From contig JAURWY010000017.1 in assembly GCA_030654695.1 (NCBI GenBank), positions 62,001-126,000 on the forward strand: 64,000 bases of DNA. Reading direction: 5' to 3'. How positions within the stretch are numbered: position 1 is the first letter of the stretch; each line of letters starts with the position of its first letter. The translations under genes were made by a program, and so were the position numbers. This DNA is from Polaromonas sp. (lineage in GTDB: Bacteria; Pseudomonadota; Gammaproteobacteria; Burkholderiales; Burkholderiaceae_C). The notes below the pieces were generated by a model. That model saw only the letters and a list, made by a program, of their open reading frames with translations. It ran no database searches and was not told the DNA's origin. This document shows, one piece after another, positions 53,347 to 62,760 of this stretch.

Positions 53347-53529
53347 ATGAACGCCACGCTAATCAAAACCGCCGCTGCATCCGCCATGGCCGCACTCTCC
53401 AACACGGTCTTGGCGCATGACGGCCACGGTCTGTCGGGCTCGCATTGGCACAGCACCGACGCTTTGGGTTTTGTCGCCTTGGCGCTGGCTATTGGTGCGG
53501 CGCTGTGGCTGTTCAGGGGCGACAAATGA
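53347..53529 (+). CDS. Small His-rich membrane protein inside the urease operon
   Basis: 60 residues: a signal-like N-terminus ([19 protein letters not shown]), a short His-rich external stretch ([14 protein letters not shown]) and one transmembrane helix ([18 protein letters not shown]) with a tiny cytoplasmic end. The [12 protein letters not shown] motif resembles the metal-binding start of HupE/UreJ-type nickel permeases, but the rest of such a permease is absent. The start lies 2 nt after ureA and its stop overlaps ureB by four bases, so expression is coupled. A role in nickel supply to urease is inferred. Confidence 0.75.
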   Translation: MNATLIKTAAASAMAALSNTVLAHDGHGLSGSHWHSTDALGFVALALAIGAALWLFRGDK

Positions 53530-53843
53530 GCGTGCGCATGATCCCTGGCGAATACCTGATTGACGCTGGCGACCATGTGCTCAACCCCGGCCGCCGCACC
53601 GTCAGCATGGTGGTGCAGAACACCGCTGACCGGCCGATTCAAGTCGGTTCGCACTACCACTTTGCCGAGACCAACGCGGCGCTGGGTTTTGACCGCGACG
53701 CTGCGCGCGGCATGCGGCTGAACATTGCGTCCGGCATGGCGGTGCGCTTCGAGCCCGGCCAGCAACGCACGGTTGAACTGGTCGACTACGCCGGCGAGCG
53801 CAAGGTCTACGGCTTTCGCGGTCTGGTGCAAGGCGCGCTGTAA
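53526..53843 (+). CDS. ureB: Urease beta subunit
   Basis: 105 residues: [66 protein letters not shown] and [21 protein letters not shown], the complete UreB. The ATG overlaps the small membrane-protein gene stop; ureC starts 36 nt downstream. Confidence 0.96.
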   Translation: MSVRMIPGEYLIDAGDHVLNPGRRTVSMVVQNTADRPIQVGSHYHFAETNAALGFDRDAARGMRLNIASGMAVRFEPGQQRTVELVDYAGERKVYGFRGLVQGAL

Positions 53844-53879
53844 ACGCATTTTTCAATTTGATTTTTTCGAGACACCCCC

Positions 53880-55628
53880 ATGGCAACCATTGGACGACGC
53901 GCTTACGCTGAAATGTTTGGCCCGACGGTCGGCGACCGCGTGCGCTTGGCAGACACCGACCTGTTGATTGAAGTCGAGGCAGACTACACGCTGCGCGCCG
54001 GCGGCTACGGCGAAGAAGTTAAATTTGGCGGTGGCAAAACCATTCGCGACGGCATGGCGCAGTCGCAAGCCACGCGGGCGCAAGGCGCAGTCGACACCGT
54101 CATGACCAACGCGCTCATCATGGACCACTGGGGCATCGTCAAAGCCGATATTGGTTTGAAAGACGGTCGCATTGCCGCCATTGGCAAAGCCGGCAATCCG
54201 GACGTACAACCCGGCGTTGACATCATCATTGGCCCGGGCACCGAGATCATCAGCTGCGAAGGCATGATCGTCACCGCCGGCGGCATTGACTCGCACATTC
54301 ACTTCATTTGTCCGCAGCAAATTGAAGAAGCCCTGACCTCCGGCGTGACCACCATGCTGGGCGGCGGCACCGGCCCGGCCACCGGCACCTTTGCCACCAC
54401 CTGCACGCCGGGGCCTTGGAACATCGAGCGCATGCTGCAAGCCGCCGACGCCTTCCCGATGAACCTAGGCTTTTTGGGCAAGGGCAACGCCAGCCTGCCC
54501 GCCGCCTTGCACGAGCAAGTCAACGCCGGCGCCATCGGCCTCAAGCTGCACGAAGACTGGGGCACCACGCCAGCGGCCATCAGCAACTGCCTCGACGTCG
54601 CAGAGCTCACCGACGTGCAGGTCGCCATCCACAGCGACACGCTGAATGAATCCGGCTTTGTCGAGAACACGATTGCAGCCACCAAAGGCCGCGCGCTCTG
54701 CGCCTTTCACACCGAAGGCGCGGGTGGCGGGCATGCGCCGGACATCATGCGGGTGGTCGGTGAGGCCAACTTTTTGCCATCGTCAACCAACCCGACCATG
54801 CCCTACACCGTCAACACGCTGGACGAGCACGTAGACATGCTGATGGTCTGCCACCACCTCGACCCGTCGATTGCAGAGGACTTGGCATTCGCCGAAAGTC
54901 GCATCCGCAAAGAAACCATCGCCGCCGAAGACATCTTGCATGACCTCGGCGCCATCAGCATGATGAGCAGCGACAGCCAAGCCATGGGCCGCGTCGGTGA
55001 AGTCATCATCCGCACTTGGCAGAACGCGCACAAGATGAAGCAGCAGCGCGGCTGGCTGGCCAACCCACTGGCCAGCGGTCAAGGCGAGGCCGAAGAGAAT
55101 TCGCGCAACGACAACTTCCGCGCCAAACGCTACATCAGCAAATACACCATCAACCCGGCCATTGCGCACGGCATCTCACACGAGGTCGGCTCTATTGAGC
55201 CCGGAAAATGGGCCGACTTGGTGGTCTGGCGGCCGGCTTTTTTTGGCATCAAACCCTCCATCATTTTGAAGGGCGGCTTCATCGCCATGGCCGCCATGGG
55301 CGACCCGAATGCCTCCATCCCAACGCCGCAGCCGGTGCATTACCGGCCCATGTTTGGCAGCTTTGGCGGCGCTGTCGCCAAGGGTTCGCTGACCTTTGTG
55401 TCGCAGGCAGCGCAAGCAGCCGGCGTCAAAGAACGCTTCGGTTTGGCCAAGACCTTGAGTGCCGTGAAAAACATCCGCAGCGTGCGCAAGCAGCACATGG
55501 TCCACAACAACTATTTGCCGAGCATGGAGATTGACCCGCAAACTTACCTAGTGCGCGCCGACGGCCAACTGCTCACCTGCGAGCCGGCCAGCAGCTTGCC
55601 TATGACGCAGCGCTACTTTTTGTTTTAA
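53880..55628 (+). CDS. ureC: Urease alpha (catalytic) subunit
   Basis: 582 residues with all nickel-site residues of urease: His139 and His141 (DSHIHF), the lysine to be carbamylated Lys222 (GLKLHEDWG), His224, His251 ([12 protein letters not shown]), His277 ([13 protein letters not shown]), the catalytic His325 (VCHHLDP) and Asp365 ([10 protein letters not shown]). The [17 protein letters not shown] flap is intact. It is the dinuclear nickel amidohydrolase subunit. Neighbours ureE, ureF and ureG follow on the same strand. Confidence 0.97.
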   Translation: MATIGRRAYAEMFGPTVGDRVRLADTDLLIEVEADYTLRAGGYGEEVKFGGGKTIRDGMAQSQATRAQGAVDTVMTNALIMDHWGIVKADIGLKDGRIAAIGKAGNPDVQPGVDIIIGPGTEIISCEGMIVTAGGIDSHIHFICPQQIEEALTSGVTTMLGGGTGPATGTFATTCTPGPWNIERMLQAADAFPMNLGFLGKGNASLPAALHEQVNAGAIGLKLHEDWGTTPAAISNCLDVAELTDVQVAIHSDTLNESGFVENTIAATKGRALCAFHTEGAGGGHAPDIMRVVGEANFLPSSTNPTMPYTVNTLDEHVDMLMVCHHLDPSIAEDLAFAESRIRKETIAAEDILHDLGAISMMSSDSQAMGRVGEVIIRTWQNAHKMKQQRGWLANPLASGQGEAEENSRNDNFRAKRYISKYTINPAIAHGISHEVGSIEPGKWADLVVWRPAFFGIKPSIILKGGFIAMAAMGDPNASIPTPQPVHYRPMFGSFGGAVAKGSLTFVSQAAQAAGVKERFGLAKTLSAVKNIRSVRKQHMVHNNYLPSMEIDPQTYLVRADGQLLTCEPASSLPMTQRYFLF

Positions 55629-55636
55629 TAGTCCCC

Positions 55637-56266
55637 ATGCTTCAAGTCTCCAAAATCATCGCGCAAGGCCAAGGCCTTGCACCCGTCTTGCTCAAACGCG
55701 CCGCCACCGTCGAACTCGACTGGGACGTGCGCCAGAAAAGCCGCTTCGACACCACCGATTCACTCGGCCGGCATCTGGGCGTGTTTTTGCCACGCGGGAC
55801 GCTCGTGCGTGGCGGCGACGTGCTGGTGGCCGAAGACGGCTCGATGGTCAAGGTGCTGGCTGCCCCGCAAGCCGTGCTGCGCATCACCGCCTGCACCACC
55901 CACGGCTCGCCGTTTGACCTGACGCGCGCGGCCTACCACCTCGGCAATCGCCATGTGCCGATTGAGCTCAAACCCGACCACCTGAAGATCGAACCCGACC
56001 ACGTGCTGGCCGACCTGCTGCGCGCCATGCACCTCATCGTCAACGAGGTCGATGAAGCTTTTGAGCCAGAAGGCGGCGCCTACAGCGCAGCCACCCATGC
56101 GCACAGCCATGCCACTACGCCAGTACCCGCGCCGCATGTGCACGGCCCTGACTGCCAGCACGATCATGGTCATTCACATTCTCATGAACACGCGGCACCG
56201 GTTGCGGCTACCGCCGTGCCGATTCAGTTTCACTCGCAGCGTCCGCCCAAGCCGCCTACGACCTGA
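55637..56266 (+). CDS. ureE: Urease accessory protein UreE (nickel chaperone)
   Basis: 209 residues: a UreE core ([92 protein letters not shown]) followed by a histidine-rich nickel-binding tail from about residue 150 ([28 protein letters not shown]). It binds and hands nickel to the UreDFG–urease complex. It starts 8 nt after ureC. Confidence 0.94.
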   Translation: MLQVSKIIAQGQGLAPVLLKRAATVELDWDVRQKSRFDTTDSLGRHLGVFLPRGTLVRGGDVLVAEDGSMVKVLAAPQAVLRITACTTHGSPFDLTRAAYHLGNRHVPIELKPDHLKIEPDHVLADLLRAMHLIVNEVDEAFEPEGGAYSAATHAHSHATTPVPAPHVHGPDCQHDHGHSHSHEHAAPVAATAVPIQFHSQRPPKPPTT

Positions 56267-56283
56267 GCCCCGCAGCCATCCCC

Positions 56284-56985
56284 ATGTCCAGTGAGCCCAG
56301 CCAAGCCCTCTCAGCAGCCAGCCTGATTCAGCTCATCTGGCTGGCATCGCCAGCCCTGCCTGTGGGTGGTTTTTCATATTCAGAAGGACTAGAAGCCGCC
56401 GTCGAGTGGGGCAACATCAACACCGAAGCCAGCGCTGCCGACTGGCTCAGCGCGCAACTGCAACTCAGCTTGGCACGCGCTGACTTACCGGTGATTGCCG
56501 GCGCCACAGCCGCTTGGCGCAGCGGCGACTTTGTGCGGGTGCGCGCCCTCAACGACTGGATTTTGCAAACCCGCGAAACCAGCGAGATGCGCTTGCAAAC
56601 CGAGCAAATGGGCAAGTCGCTGCTGGAATGGCTGCGCAACCACGACGGCGTCAACCCAGAGCACATTGCGGTCTGCGCAGCATTGCCGCCGACCTACCCG
56701 GTCGCCTTTGCGCTGGCCGCCTCCCCCACGGCCGCGAGTCTGCGCGACTGTCTGCTGGCCTACGCCTTTGGCTGGGCAGAAAACATGATGCAAGCTGCGC
56801 TCAAATCTGTCCCGCTTGGGCAAAGCGCGGGGCAGCGGCTGCTGGCCCGTTTGAGCCGGGAAATCCCCGTCGCTGTTGAGGCAGCATTGCTCATGCCCGA
56901 TGAAGACCGGCAAGCGTTCTCACCCATGTTGGCGATTTTGTCGGCGCGCCACGAAACCCAATATTCGCGGTTATTCCGATCCTGA
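56284..56985 (+). CDS. ureF: Urease accessory protein UreF
   Basis: 233 residues with UreF blocks: [68 protein letters not shown] and [26 protein letters not shown]. UreF is the GTPase-activating adaptor between UreD and UreG. It starts 17 nt after ureE. Confidence 0.94.
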   Translation: MSSEPSQALSAASLIQLIWLASPALPVGGFSYSEGLEAAVEWGNINTEASAADWLSAQLQLSLARADLPVIAGATAAWRSGDFVRVRALNDWILQTRETSEMRLQTEQMGKSLLEWLRNHDGVNPEHIAVCAALPPTYPVAFALAASPTAASLRDCLLAYAFGWAENMMQAALKSVPLGQSAGQRLLARLSREIPVAVEAALLMPDEDRQAFSPMLAILSARHETQYSRLFRS

Positions 56986-57031
56986 ATTTTCAGTTTTCTT
57001 CTTCAAATTTTCGAGCGACCGAAAGCCCCCT

Positions 57032-57688
57032 ATGACCCTGCACCACATTCCGAATCGCACCAAAAAACTGCCGCCTTTACGCGTCGGCATCGGTGGTCCT
57101 GTCGGCTCCGGCAAAACCACTTTGTTAGAGATGCTGTGCAAGGCGATGAAGACACAATACGACTTGGTCGCCATCACCAACGACATCTACACCAAAGAAG
57201 ACCAGCGCCTGTTGACCGTCAGCGGTGCGCTCGACGCGGAACGCATCATGGGTGTCGAAACCGGTGGTTGCCCGCACACCGCTATTCGGGAAGACGCGTC
57301 CATCAACCTCGAAGCGATTGACCGCATGTTGGAAGATTTTCCGAATGCCGATGTGGTGTTCATCGAGTCCGGCGGCGACAACCTCGCCGCCACCTTCAGC
57401 CCAGAACTCAGCGACCTGACGATCTACGTGATCGACGTCGCCTCCGGTGAAAAAATCCCCCGCAAAGGTGGCCCCGGCATCACCAAGAGCGACCTCTTTG
57501 TCATCAATAAAACCGATCTCGCACCTTACGTTGGCGCTGACTTGGGCGTCATGGAAACCGACACGATACGCATGCGCACCAACGCCAAAGGTCTCAAGCC
57601 TTTCGTCATGACCAACCTCAAAACCTTGACCGGACTGTCTCAAATTGTCGAGTTCATTGAGAGCCGGGGCATGCTCAAAAACAGTTGA
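57032..57688 (+). CDS. ureG: Urease accessory GTPase UreG
   Basis: 218 residues. P-loop [13 protein letters not shown], metal-binding [13 protein letters not shown] (Cys-Pro-His), switch-like [15 protein letters not shown], base-recognition [13 protein letters not shown]. UreG hydrolyses GTP to drive nickel insertion into urease. ATG 57032 fits the family start ([22 protein letters not shown]). It is the last urease gene and follows ureF by about 46 nt. Confidence 0.95.
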   Translation: MTLHHIPNRTKKLPPLRVGIGGPVGSGKTTLLEMLCKAMKTQYDLVAITNDIYTKEDQRLLTVSGALDAERIMGVETGGCPHTAIREDASINLEAIDRMLEDFPNADVVFIESGGDNLAATFSPELSDLTIYVIDVASGEKIPRKGGPGITKSDLFVINKTDLAPYVGADLGVMETDTIRMRTNAKGLKPFVMTNLKTLTGLSQIVEFIESRGMLKNS

Positions 57689-57764
57689 GCTCCATTAACA
57701 AGCGCTCACAATCTAAACGCCTAAATAAACGCCGCAGAGGCGGATTCTCAGCCATGATTCGCCT

Positions 57765-58616
57765 ATGGATCAACGTGTTCTCGCCCCACTTCGGGAGCGT
57801 TCAAGCGTCAAGCTTGACGATGTCCCCTCCACCCTGCTCATCCCCTTGGCTGCGCGGGCATTTGGAGACGCCATGTTTCCAACATTTGCCGCGGGCGACG
57901 CCTATGCCGCACCTGCCTTACGCAAAATGGATGTTGATGTCAGCCCCTTTCTGCGCGACAAACCCAGTGTCTTTGGCGTGCTATCACGCACCCAGGTGTT
58001 CAGGCAATTAGCAAGTGATTTTTTTGAACGCTATCCCTATGCCATCGGCGCCAATTTAGGCTGTGGTCTGACCCACTATTTCCAATGGCTGGACAACCAC
58101 ACCAACCATTGGCTGGATGCCGATGTAGCGCAAGTCATGCGGCTGCGCAAACGTCTGCTGCCTGCGTCCAACAAAAGACACCTCAACGCCTTGGTCGACT
58201 TGAGTCAACCGGGTTGGTGGCAGCGACTCGGCTTGCCTGAACGCCACAGCGAAGTGCCGGTGCTGTTGATGTGCGAAGGTGTACTGATGTACCTCGATGC
58301 GCATGAGGTTGAACATGTGCTGCGGGAGTTTGGCCAGAACGCACCGGCCGGCTCAGAAATGCTGTTCGACACGCTCAGCTGGCTGGCCATTGGATGCGCG
58401 GCCATGCACCCCTCGGTCTGCCACACCCACGCCGAATTCAAGTGGGGCTCTAAACACATGCGCGACTTCACTGCCCCTCACCCGCGCCTGGCGCTGCGTT
58501 CCGAACATTCCGTCATGGACGCCTATGACGTCAGCATGGCGCTGGCCTGCACAAGTTTCAGAGCGTTATGGGGCGTACCGCTTTATGGCATCGTGCGACT
58601 CAACGTTCGTGACTGA
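57765..58616 (+). CDS. Class I SAM-dependent methyltransferase, LCMT/PPM1-like
   Basis: 283 residues with a SAM-binding motif near residue 93 (GANLGCGLTHYFQWL), a second acidic residue region (HWLDADVAQVM) and LLMCEGVLMYLDAHEVEHVLREF. These are typical of the leucine carboxyl methyltransferase/PPM1 (O-methyltransferase) family, whose bacterial members methylate polyketide or other carboxyl compounds. The N-terminus DDVPSTLLIPLAARAFGDAM also fits. It follows ureG by about 75 nt without obvious functional relation. Confidence 0.82.
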   Translation: MDQRVLAPLRERSSVKLDDVPSTLLIPLAARAFGDAMFPTFAAGDAYAAPALRKMDVDVSPFLRDKPSVFGVLSRTQVFRQLASDFFERYPYAIGANLGCGLTHYFQWLDNHTNHWLDADVAQVMRLRKRLLPASNKRHLNALVDLSQPGWWQRLGLPERHSEVPVLLMCEGVLMYLDAHEVEHVLREFGQNAPAGSEMLFDTLSWLAIGCAAMHPSVCHTHAEFKWGSKHMRDFTAPHPRLALRSEHSVMDAYDVSMALACTSFRALWGVPLYGIVRLNVRD

Positions 58617-58650
58617 GCGAGGCCAAAACTCAGGTTAAACTAGCTGCCTT

Positions 58651-58740
58651 GGAAGCGTGGCAGAGCGGTTGAATGCAGCAGTCTTGAAAACTGCCGAGGA
58701 TGTGAGTCCTCCGTGAGTTCGAATCTCACCGCTTCCGCCA
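58651..58740 (+). tRNA. tRNA-Ser (anticodon UGA)
   Basis: 90 nt including encoded CCA: acceptor GGAAGCG/CGCTTCC with G discriminator, anticodon loop CTTGAAA in stem GCAGT/ACTGC (TGA), long variable arm and T loop TTCGAAT. It is the probable attachment site of the integrase-bearing element that follows. Confidence 0.95.
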
Positions 58741-58768
58741 AAAGGCCGTTTTACGGCCTTTTTTTTCG
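58741..58768 (+). terminator. Intrinsic terminator of tRNA-Ser(UGA)
   Basis: AAAGGCCG–TTTTA–CGGCCTTT stem followed by a run of T's, directly behind the tRNA. Confidence 0.85.
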
Positions 58769-58909
58769 TCTCAGTCCCCCCATAGATTTCAGATTCTCAC
58801 TGTATAGTTCGAATCAGGCTGTTTCATCCCGTGTTGTCAGAGCGCAAACTTTGATGGGGGGATAGACGGATGGAATGGGGGGAAGGATTCGAACAAATGA
58901 GGGGGGACC

Positions 58910-60130
58910 ATGGGAAAGATCGCCAAAGAAATGGGAGCGATGGAAGTCAAGCGATTGACTGAACCCGGACTACACCGAGTGGGCACAGTGCCCGGTTTGT
59001 GCCTAAATGTCAGCACAACGGGAACAAAATCATGGATTTTGCGTACCACCATCGGCATCAAACGCTCTGATGTTGGGCTGGGAAGCTACCCAGCGGTCAC
59101 ACTGGCCGCAGCATGGGAAAGAGCGCGAGCAACGCTCGATGAAATCCGCAACGGCATTGACCCAGTAGCCAAGCGAAAAGATCGACAAAACATCGTCACC
59201 TGGACGTTCAAGGCTTGCGCGCTGGCGTACATCACCAGTCATGAGCCAAGTTGGAAAAATGCCAAGCACAAGCAACAGTGGCGCAACACCCTAGAGACCT
59301 TTGTTTATCCGGTATTCGGTGATAAGCACGTCAAGGACGTGGACACAGGCGACATCACAACCGCCATCCGTCCCATGTGGTCAACCAAAAATGAAACGAT
59401 GGTCAGGGTTCGCAATCGTATCGAGTTGGTGCTTTCGTGGGCTGCAGCCCAAGGCTACAGGCCCAAGGGTTTCAACCCTGCCACCTGGCGCGGCCACCTG
59501 GACCAAGTATTGCCAAAGCCGTCAAAGGTCAATAAACGCGAATCTTTCGAAGCTGTTCCGATTGACGAAATGCACGCCTTCATGCTTCGATTGAGAAGCG
59601 TCAACGGCATGAGCGCCCGCTGTTTGGAGTTCGCTGTTTTGAATGCTTGCCGTTCAGGTGAAGCCCGCGGCGCTGCCTGGTCAGAGATTGACTTGAACGC
59701 CAAGACCTGGAACATTCCCGGGAGCCGCATGAAGTCAGGCCGTTCGCACCGCGTCCCAATGAGTGACGCAACCATCAAACTGCTGAGCGAGTCACCCAAA
59801 TTCAAAGGTACCGACTTAATTTTTCCGGGACGCGGTGGTAACAAACCGCTGAGCGATATGACCTTAACGATGGTTATGCGCCGGATGCGGCTGACGGCTG
59901 TTCCGCATGGTTTTCGTTCTACGTTCACCGATTGGACTGCTGAGCGCACCGCTTACCCGTCAGAGGTGCGGGAAATGGCCTTGGCACACGCGATTGGCAA
60001 CGACACCGAGGCCGCTTACCGGCGCGGCGACCTTTTCGAGAAGCGCCGCCATCTAATGGAAGATTGGGCTGCGTTCATCAACACAAAACCAGCCGTAGGC
60101 GATCGCGCGGCAGATCTCAAAATCTCATAA
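58910..60130 (+). CDS. Tyrosine recombinase/integrase of an integrated element
   Basis: 406 residues: an N-terminal DUF4102-like arm-binding domain (GLCLNVSTTGTKSWILRTTIGIKRSDVGLGSYPAVTLAAAWERARATLDEIRNGIDP), a central SAM-like domain (about 100-200), and a C-terminal catalytic domain. Catalytic residues seen: Arg in NACRSGEARG, His-x-x-Arg in PHGFRST, His in ALAHAIGN, Tyr in AAYRRGD. P4/phage-type integrase of this class inserts at tRNA 3' ends; the tRNA-Ser is 170 nt upstream. A GAGGGGGG motif precedes the ATG at 58910. Confidence 0.93.
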   Translation: MGKIAKEMGAMEVKRLTEPGLHRVGTVPGLCLNVSTTGTKSWILRTTIGIKRSDVGLGSYPAVTLAAAWERARATLDEIRNGIDPVAKRKDRQNIVTWTFKACALAYITSHEPSWKNAKHKQQWRNTLETFVYPVFGDKHVKDVDTGDITTAIRPMWSTKNETMVRVRNRIELVLSWAAAQGYRPKGFNPATWRGHLDQVLPKPSKVNKRESFEAVPIDEMHAFMLRLRSVNGMSARCLEFAVLNACRSGEARGAAWSEIDLNAKTWNIPGSRMKSGRSHRVPMSDATIKLLSESPKFKGTDLIFPGRGGNKPLSDMTLTMVMRRMRLTAVPHGFRSTFTDWTAERTAYPSEVREMALAHAIGNDTEAAYRRGDLFEKRRHLMEDWAAFINTKPAVGDRAADLKIS

Positions 60131-60234
60131 ACATTTTTTGCCCCAGCTAGGCAGGGAGTAATTAACCCAGCCGAAAAAGCCAGTCCCCGCTGGCGTGCTG
60201 GGGCTCCTTCATCGGGGAATATTTGGGAATATTC

Positions 60235-60801
60235 GTGAAGAAACTACCACCTGATGCGGGCATCAATTGGGCGCTCATAGAACAGGCACAAAAAGCCATG
60301 GATTTACATGAACGCATTGAAGCCGAATCTAGAAAAAACAAACTTTTCAGCGCCAAAGAAATTCCAAATATTACAAACCCGGTAGCGGGTCACGACCACC
60401 AGCGCCGCAGAAATCAACAAGACGCCATCGAAACCGCCCGACAAGAAGAGTTTGCAAGACTTGAAGCGAGGGACGAATACGAGGCGCTAAAGCGAGATTC
60501 AAGCGAAGCGCAGCCGATTGAGAGTAATTTTCCAAGCTGGGAACTGTACAAACCGTTAAGAGATGGCTCCTACACGGAGCCGCTTTACAACGTGCTGAGT
60601 GACGCAAAAAACAAGGGCTTACCAAGGCCAACGGCGCGCGATGTCGTTGCAATTTTTGGGGCCAACAAACCACCCGAAATAGCGGTCATAAATCCTGGGC
60701 AGGGGTTTAACTGCTACACAAACGAGGGCAACTTAAAAGCCGTTAGTTTGAAAGCCATTCAAGCTGCAATCGTGCGGATGACAACGATAAGGTCACGATA
60801 A
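60235..60801 (+). CDS. Hypothetical element-encoded protein, N-terminal helical part
   Basis: 188 residues from GTG 60235 (a TTG lies four codons before). The first two thirds are rich in charged helical sequence (IEQAQKAMDLHERIEAESRKNKL, RRRNQQDAIETARQEEFARLEARDEYEALKRDS). The C-terminal third (PTARDVVAIFGANKPPEIAVI, KAVSLKAIQAAIVRMTTIRS) looks like a small DNA-associated domain. No family recognised. Its stop lies within the 11-bp direct repeats that follow, suggesting it may act at them. Confidence 0.6.
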   Translation: MKKLPPDAGINWALIEQAQKAMDLHERIEAESRKNKLFSAKEIPNITNPVAGHDHQRRRNQQDAIETARQEEFARLEARDEYEALKRDSSEAQPIESNFPSWELYKPLRDGSYTEPLYNVLSDAKNKGLPRPTARDVVAIFGANKPPEIAVINPGQGFNCYTNEGNLKAVSLKAIQAAIVRMTTIRSR

Positions 60802-60817
60802 GGTCACGTTAAGGTTA
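60785..60817 (+). repeat. 11-bp iteron-like direct repeats
   Basis: CGATAAGGTCA occurs twice exactly, then as CGTTAAGGTTA, all in direct order and 11 bp apart, followed by a partial fourth copy (CGACTGTCACG). The spacing of one helical turn is typical of iterons or operator arrays. They overlap the stop of the preceding gene and lie 85 nt before the AlpA gene. Confidence 0.65.
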
Positions 60818-60902
60818 CGACTGTCACGATTAAAAAATACAAGCTGAAAAAACGCTTCACTACACCTACTGCATCACTTCCGATGCATCAAGGAGTATTT
60901 GA

Positions 60903-61109
60903 ATGTCTTTACGTGTAATCCGTCTTGCGCAACTTGCAAGCATCAAAAACAGGCCCGGTCTGTTACCTGTCAGCCAAGCGACCATCTGGCGCTGGGTTCG
61001 AGAAAACAAGTTTCCGCGGCCATTTAAATTGGCGGCTGGCACGACCGTTTGGAATTGTGCGGAGGTGGATAGCTTTATCGCCTGTCAGCAAGAGGTCAAA
61101 GCTAAATGA
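60903..61109 (+). CDS. AlpA-family DNA-binding regulator
   Basis: 68 residues: LGKTTIW-type helix-turn-helix in LPVSQATIWRWVRENKFPRPFKLAAGTTVWNCAEVDSFIACQ, the phage AlpA/Xis-like MerR fold. Such proteins activate excision or early genes of P4-like elements. AAGGAG precedes the ATG. It overlaps the next gene by four bases. Confidence 0.85.
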   Translation: MSLRVIRLAQLASIKNRPGLLPVSQATIWRWVRENKFPRPFKLAAGTTVWNCAEVDSFIACQQEVKAK

Positions 61110-61687
61110 CCGTCAATCACCACACGCCCAAAAGAAAAGCCGCCGGGGGCTACCACACCACCCAGACGGCTTTCAAGAACACACACACAAATGTAGCACC
61201 ACACTACAAAAAATTCCACACATCACCGAAGCGCCGTGATACATTGCGTTCAACCCCAGAGCTGCTGGGGCTGGTGCTTGAAAACGCCGTTATTGATTCC
61301 GGGGCATTTACCCACGCCTTAAGCTGGGTTTTTTCACGTCCGATTACTTTGGTTTACGGGCGGGATGGGCTTGTCCGTAAGGCTGGCCGCATGGCGGAAT
61401 CCATGTTTTCAACATCCCGTCCACCCGTTGTTCTTGAAAAAACAACGAGTGGTTTTCAGTCTCATTCCGGAGCCGAAGCCATGACCAACGTCAACCGTAC
61501 CCCCACGACCCGCGCAAGCACAATCACCCGTCAACAAGCGATCGAAAACGCGCTGAGCACGGCCCTTTATTTCATCCGACAACCCCACAGCGAGACGACG
61601 CTACAAGCCGCCACAGGCCGCGCTATTCGGGCCGCAACCATGCTCAAACAGGCATGTAGTGAGTCCTCTATCAATGGGAGGGCTTGA
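61106..61687 (+). CDS. Hypothetical element-encoded protein, possibly two genes
   Basis: 193 residues if read from ATG 61106, which overlaps the AlpA stop. The N-terminal 110 residues (TPELLGLVLENAVIDSGAFTHALSWVF, RKAGRMAESMFSTSRPPVVLEK) are followed by a stretch with an internal ATG at 61481 (MTNVNRTPTTRASTITRQQAIENALSTALYF). A hairpin with a T-run at 61421-61456 lies between these halves, so the second half may be a separate 68-residue protein. No family is recognised; some similarity in layout to P4 Ash/Icd-type regions is suspected only. Confidence 0.5.
   Translation: MTVNHHTPKRKAAGGYHTTQTAFKNTHTNVAPHYKKFHTSPKRRDTLRSTPELLGLVLENAVIDSGAFTHALSWVFSRPITLVYGRDGLVRKAGRMAESMFSTSRPPVVLEKTTSGFQSHSGAEAMTNVNRTPTTRASTITRQQAIENALSTALYFIRQPHSETTLQAATGRAIRAATMLKQACSESSINGRA
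61421..61456 (+). promoter_or_regulatory. Hairpin with T-run inside the element's early region
   Basis: Inverted repeat CCACCCGTTGTT/AACAACGAGTGG (11 of 12 matches, 8-nt loop) directly followed by TTTTC on the plus strand, terminator-like. It lies within an open frame, upstream of a possible start at 61481. It may terminate early transcripts or be an immunity-RNA element as in P4-type satellites; either role is inference. Confidence 0.5.
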
Positions 61688-61690
61688 GCC

Positions 61691-61930
61691 ATGGCTAAGC
61701 CGTCACCTCTCTCCCTCCTGCTGGAAAACTTAAGTCACCACCTGGCGAAGGCGCCCGCGAATAAGCGGGACGTGACCGGCGCCATGCTGTGCCACCTTGC
61801 CCACTTCCCCGAAAACTACGAGGTGACGGCGGAGGTGTTGTCGCTGCTGATGAAACCGCCTGCAACAAAGCCCGAGCCTGACGCCAAGGTGACGCATTTA
61901 CGCATGGTGCAAAAGGGAGGTGCAGCATGA
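61691..61930 (+). CDS. Small hypothetical element-encoded protein
   Basis: 79 residues starting MAKPSPLSLLLENLSHHLAKAPANKRDVTGAMLCHLAHFPENYEV. GGGAGG precedes it, and its stop overlaps the TOPRIM gene start by four bases, so it is coupled to it. No family recognised. Confidence 0.65.
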   Translation: MAKPSPLSLLLENLSHHLAKAPANKRDVTGAMLCHLAHFPENYEVTAEVLSLLMKPPATKPEPDAKVTHLRMVQKGGAA

Positions 61931-62760
61931 GCCACACCGACCAATTTATGCAGGCTATTGCATCCGCGGGACTGACCCCGTCCGATGACTTGAGCCTGAA
62001 CGGAGACGGCAAGTTGCAGCGCTACCGCATAGAGGGCGACAAGGCTGGTAGTCGCAACGGCTGGGCCGTCTTGCACAGTCACCCGATGATGGCCGGTGCC
62101 TATGGCAGTTGGAAGACTGGTGAGTCTCACACCTGGCGCGAAAACCGCAGCGACAAGCCGTCAACGCCAGAAGAGCGCGTTCAGTTGCAACGCCAGATGA
62201 CGGAAATACAAGTGGCGCGGGCGGTCGAATTGAGCAACGTTCAAGCGGCTGCACGCGAGCGAGCCGCCAGACTTTGGAAGCTGGCGCGACCCGCGACCAA
62301 TGCACACCCGTACATGCAGCGCAAACATATCGGCGCGTATGGCATTCGCCAAATGCGTGACGTGTTGGTTGTCCCGGCGCGTGACGTGCGCGGCGAACTG
62401 CACACACTGCAATTCATAAGCGCCGATGGCTCGAAACGTTTTCTAACCGGCGGACGAATCACGGGCTGTTATTTCGCCATTGGCAGACCGTTGGATTCCT
62501 TGCTGCTGTGTGAAGGCTTGGCAACGGCGAGCACGCTTTACGAGGCCACAGGGATAGCGGTGGCCGTTGCTTTCAATTGCGGAAACCTGGAGGCCGTGGC
62601 CAAGGAGCTACGCGGCAAGTTCCCCAGTATGCGGATGACGGTTTGCGCCGACAACGATTACCAAACGCCGGGGAACCCTGGCGTGACCCATGCGCGGCAA
62701 GCGGTGCGGGCCGTGGGCGGCTACTTGGTTGTACCCAAGTTTCCGGAGGTGCAGTCATGA
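61927..62760 (+). CDS. TOPRIM-domain primase-like protein
   Basis: 277 residues. The N-terminal half (DDLSLNGDGKLQRYRIEGDKAGSRNGWAVLH) resembles the substrate-binding region of plasmid/phage primase-like proteins. Then LWKLARPATNAHPYMQRKHI and a TOPRIM domain with LLLCEGLATASTLYEATG (Glu) and MTVCADNDYQTPGNPGVTHARQAV (Asp-x-Asp motif). It would make primers for element replication. The gene overlaps the DUF3987 gene by four bases. Confidence 0.8.
   Translation: MSHTDQFMQAIASAGLTPSDDLSLNGDGKLQRYRIEGDKAGSRNGWAVLHSHPMMAGAYGSWKTGESHTWRENRSDKPSTPEERVQLQRQMTEIQVARAVELSNVQAAARERAARLWKLARPATNAHPYMQRKHIGAYGIRQMRDVLVVPARDVRGELHTLQFISADGSKRFLTGGRITGCYFAIGRPLDSLLLCEGLATASTLYEATGIAVAVAFNCGNLEAVAKELRGKFPSMRMTVCADNDYQTPGNPGVTHARQAVRAVGGYLVVPKFPEVQS

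Noticed and set aside
58769..58909. Attachment-site repeat copy between tRNA-Ser and integrase
   Set aside because: Short GTTCGAAT and ATTCGAAC matches to the tRNA T-loop occur but are too short to claim; the second att copy should be outside the window.
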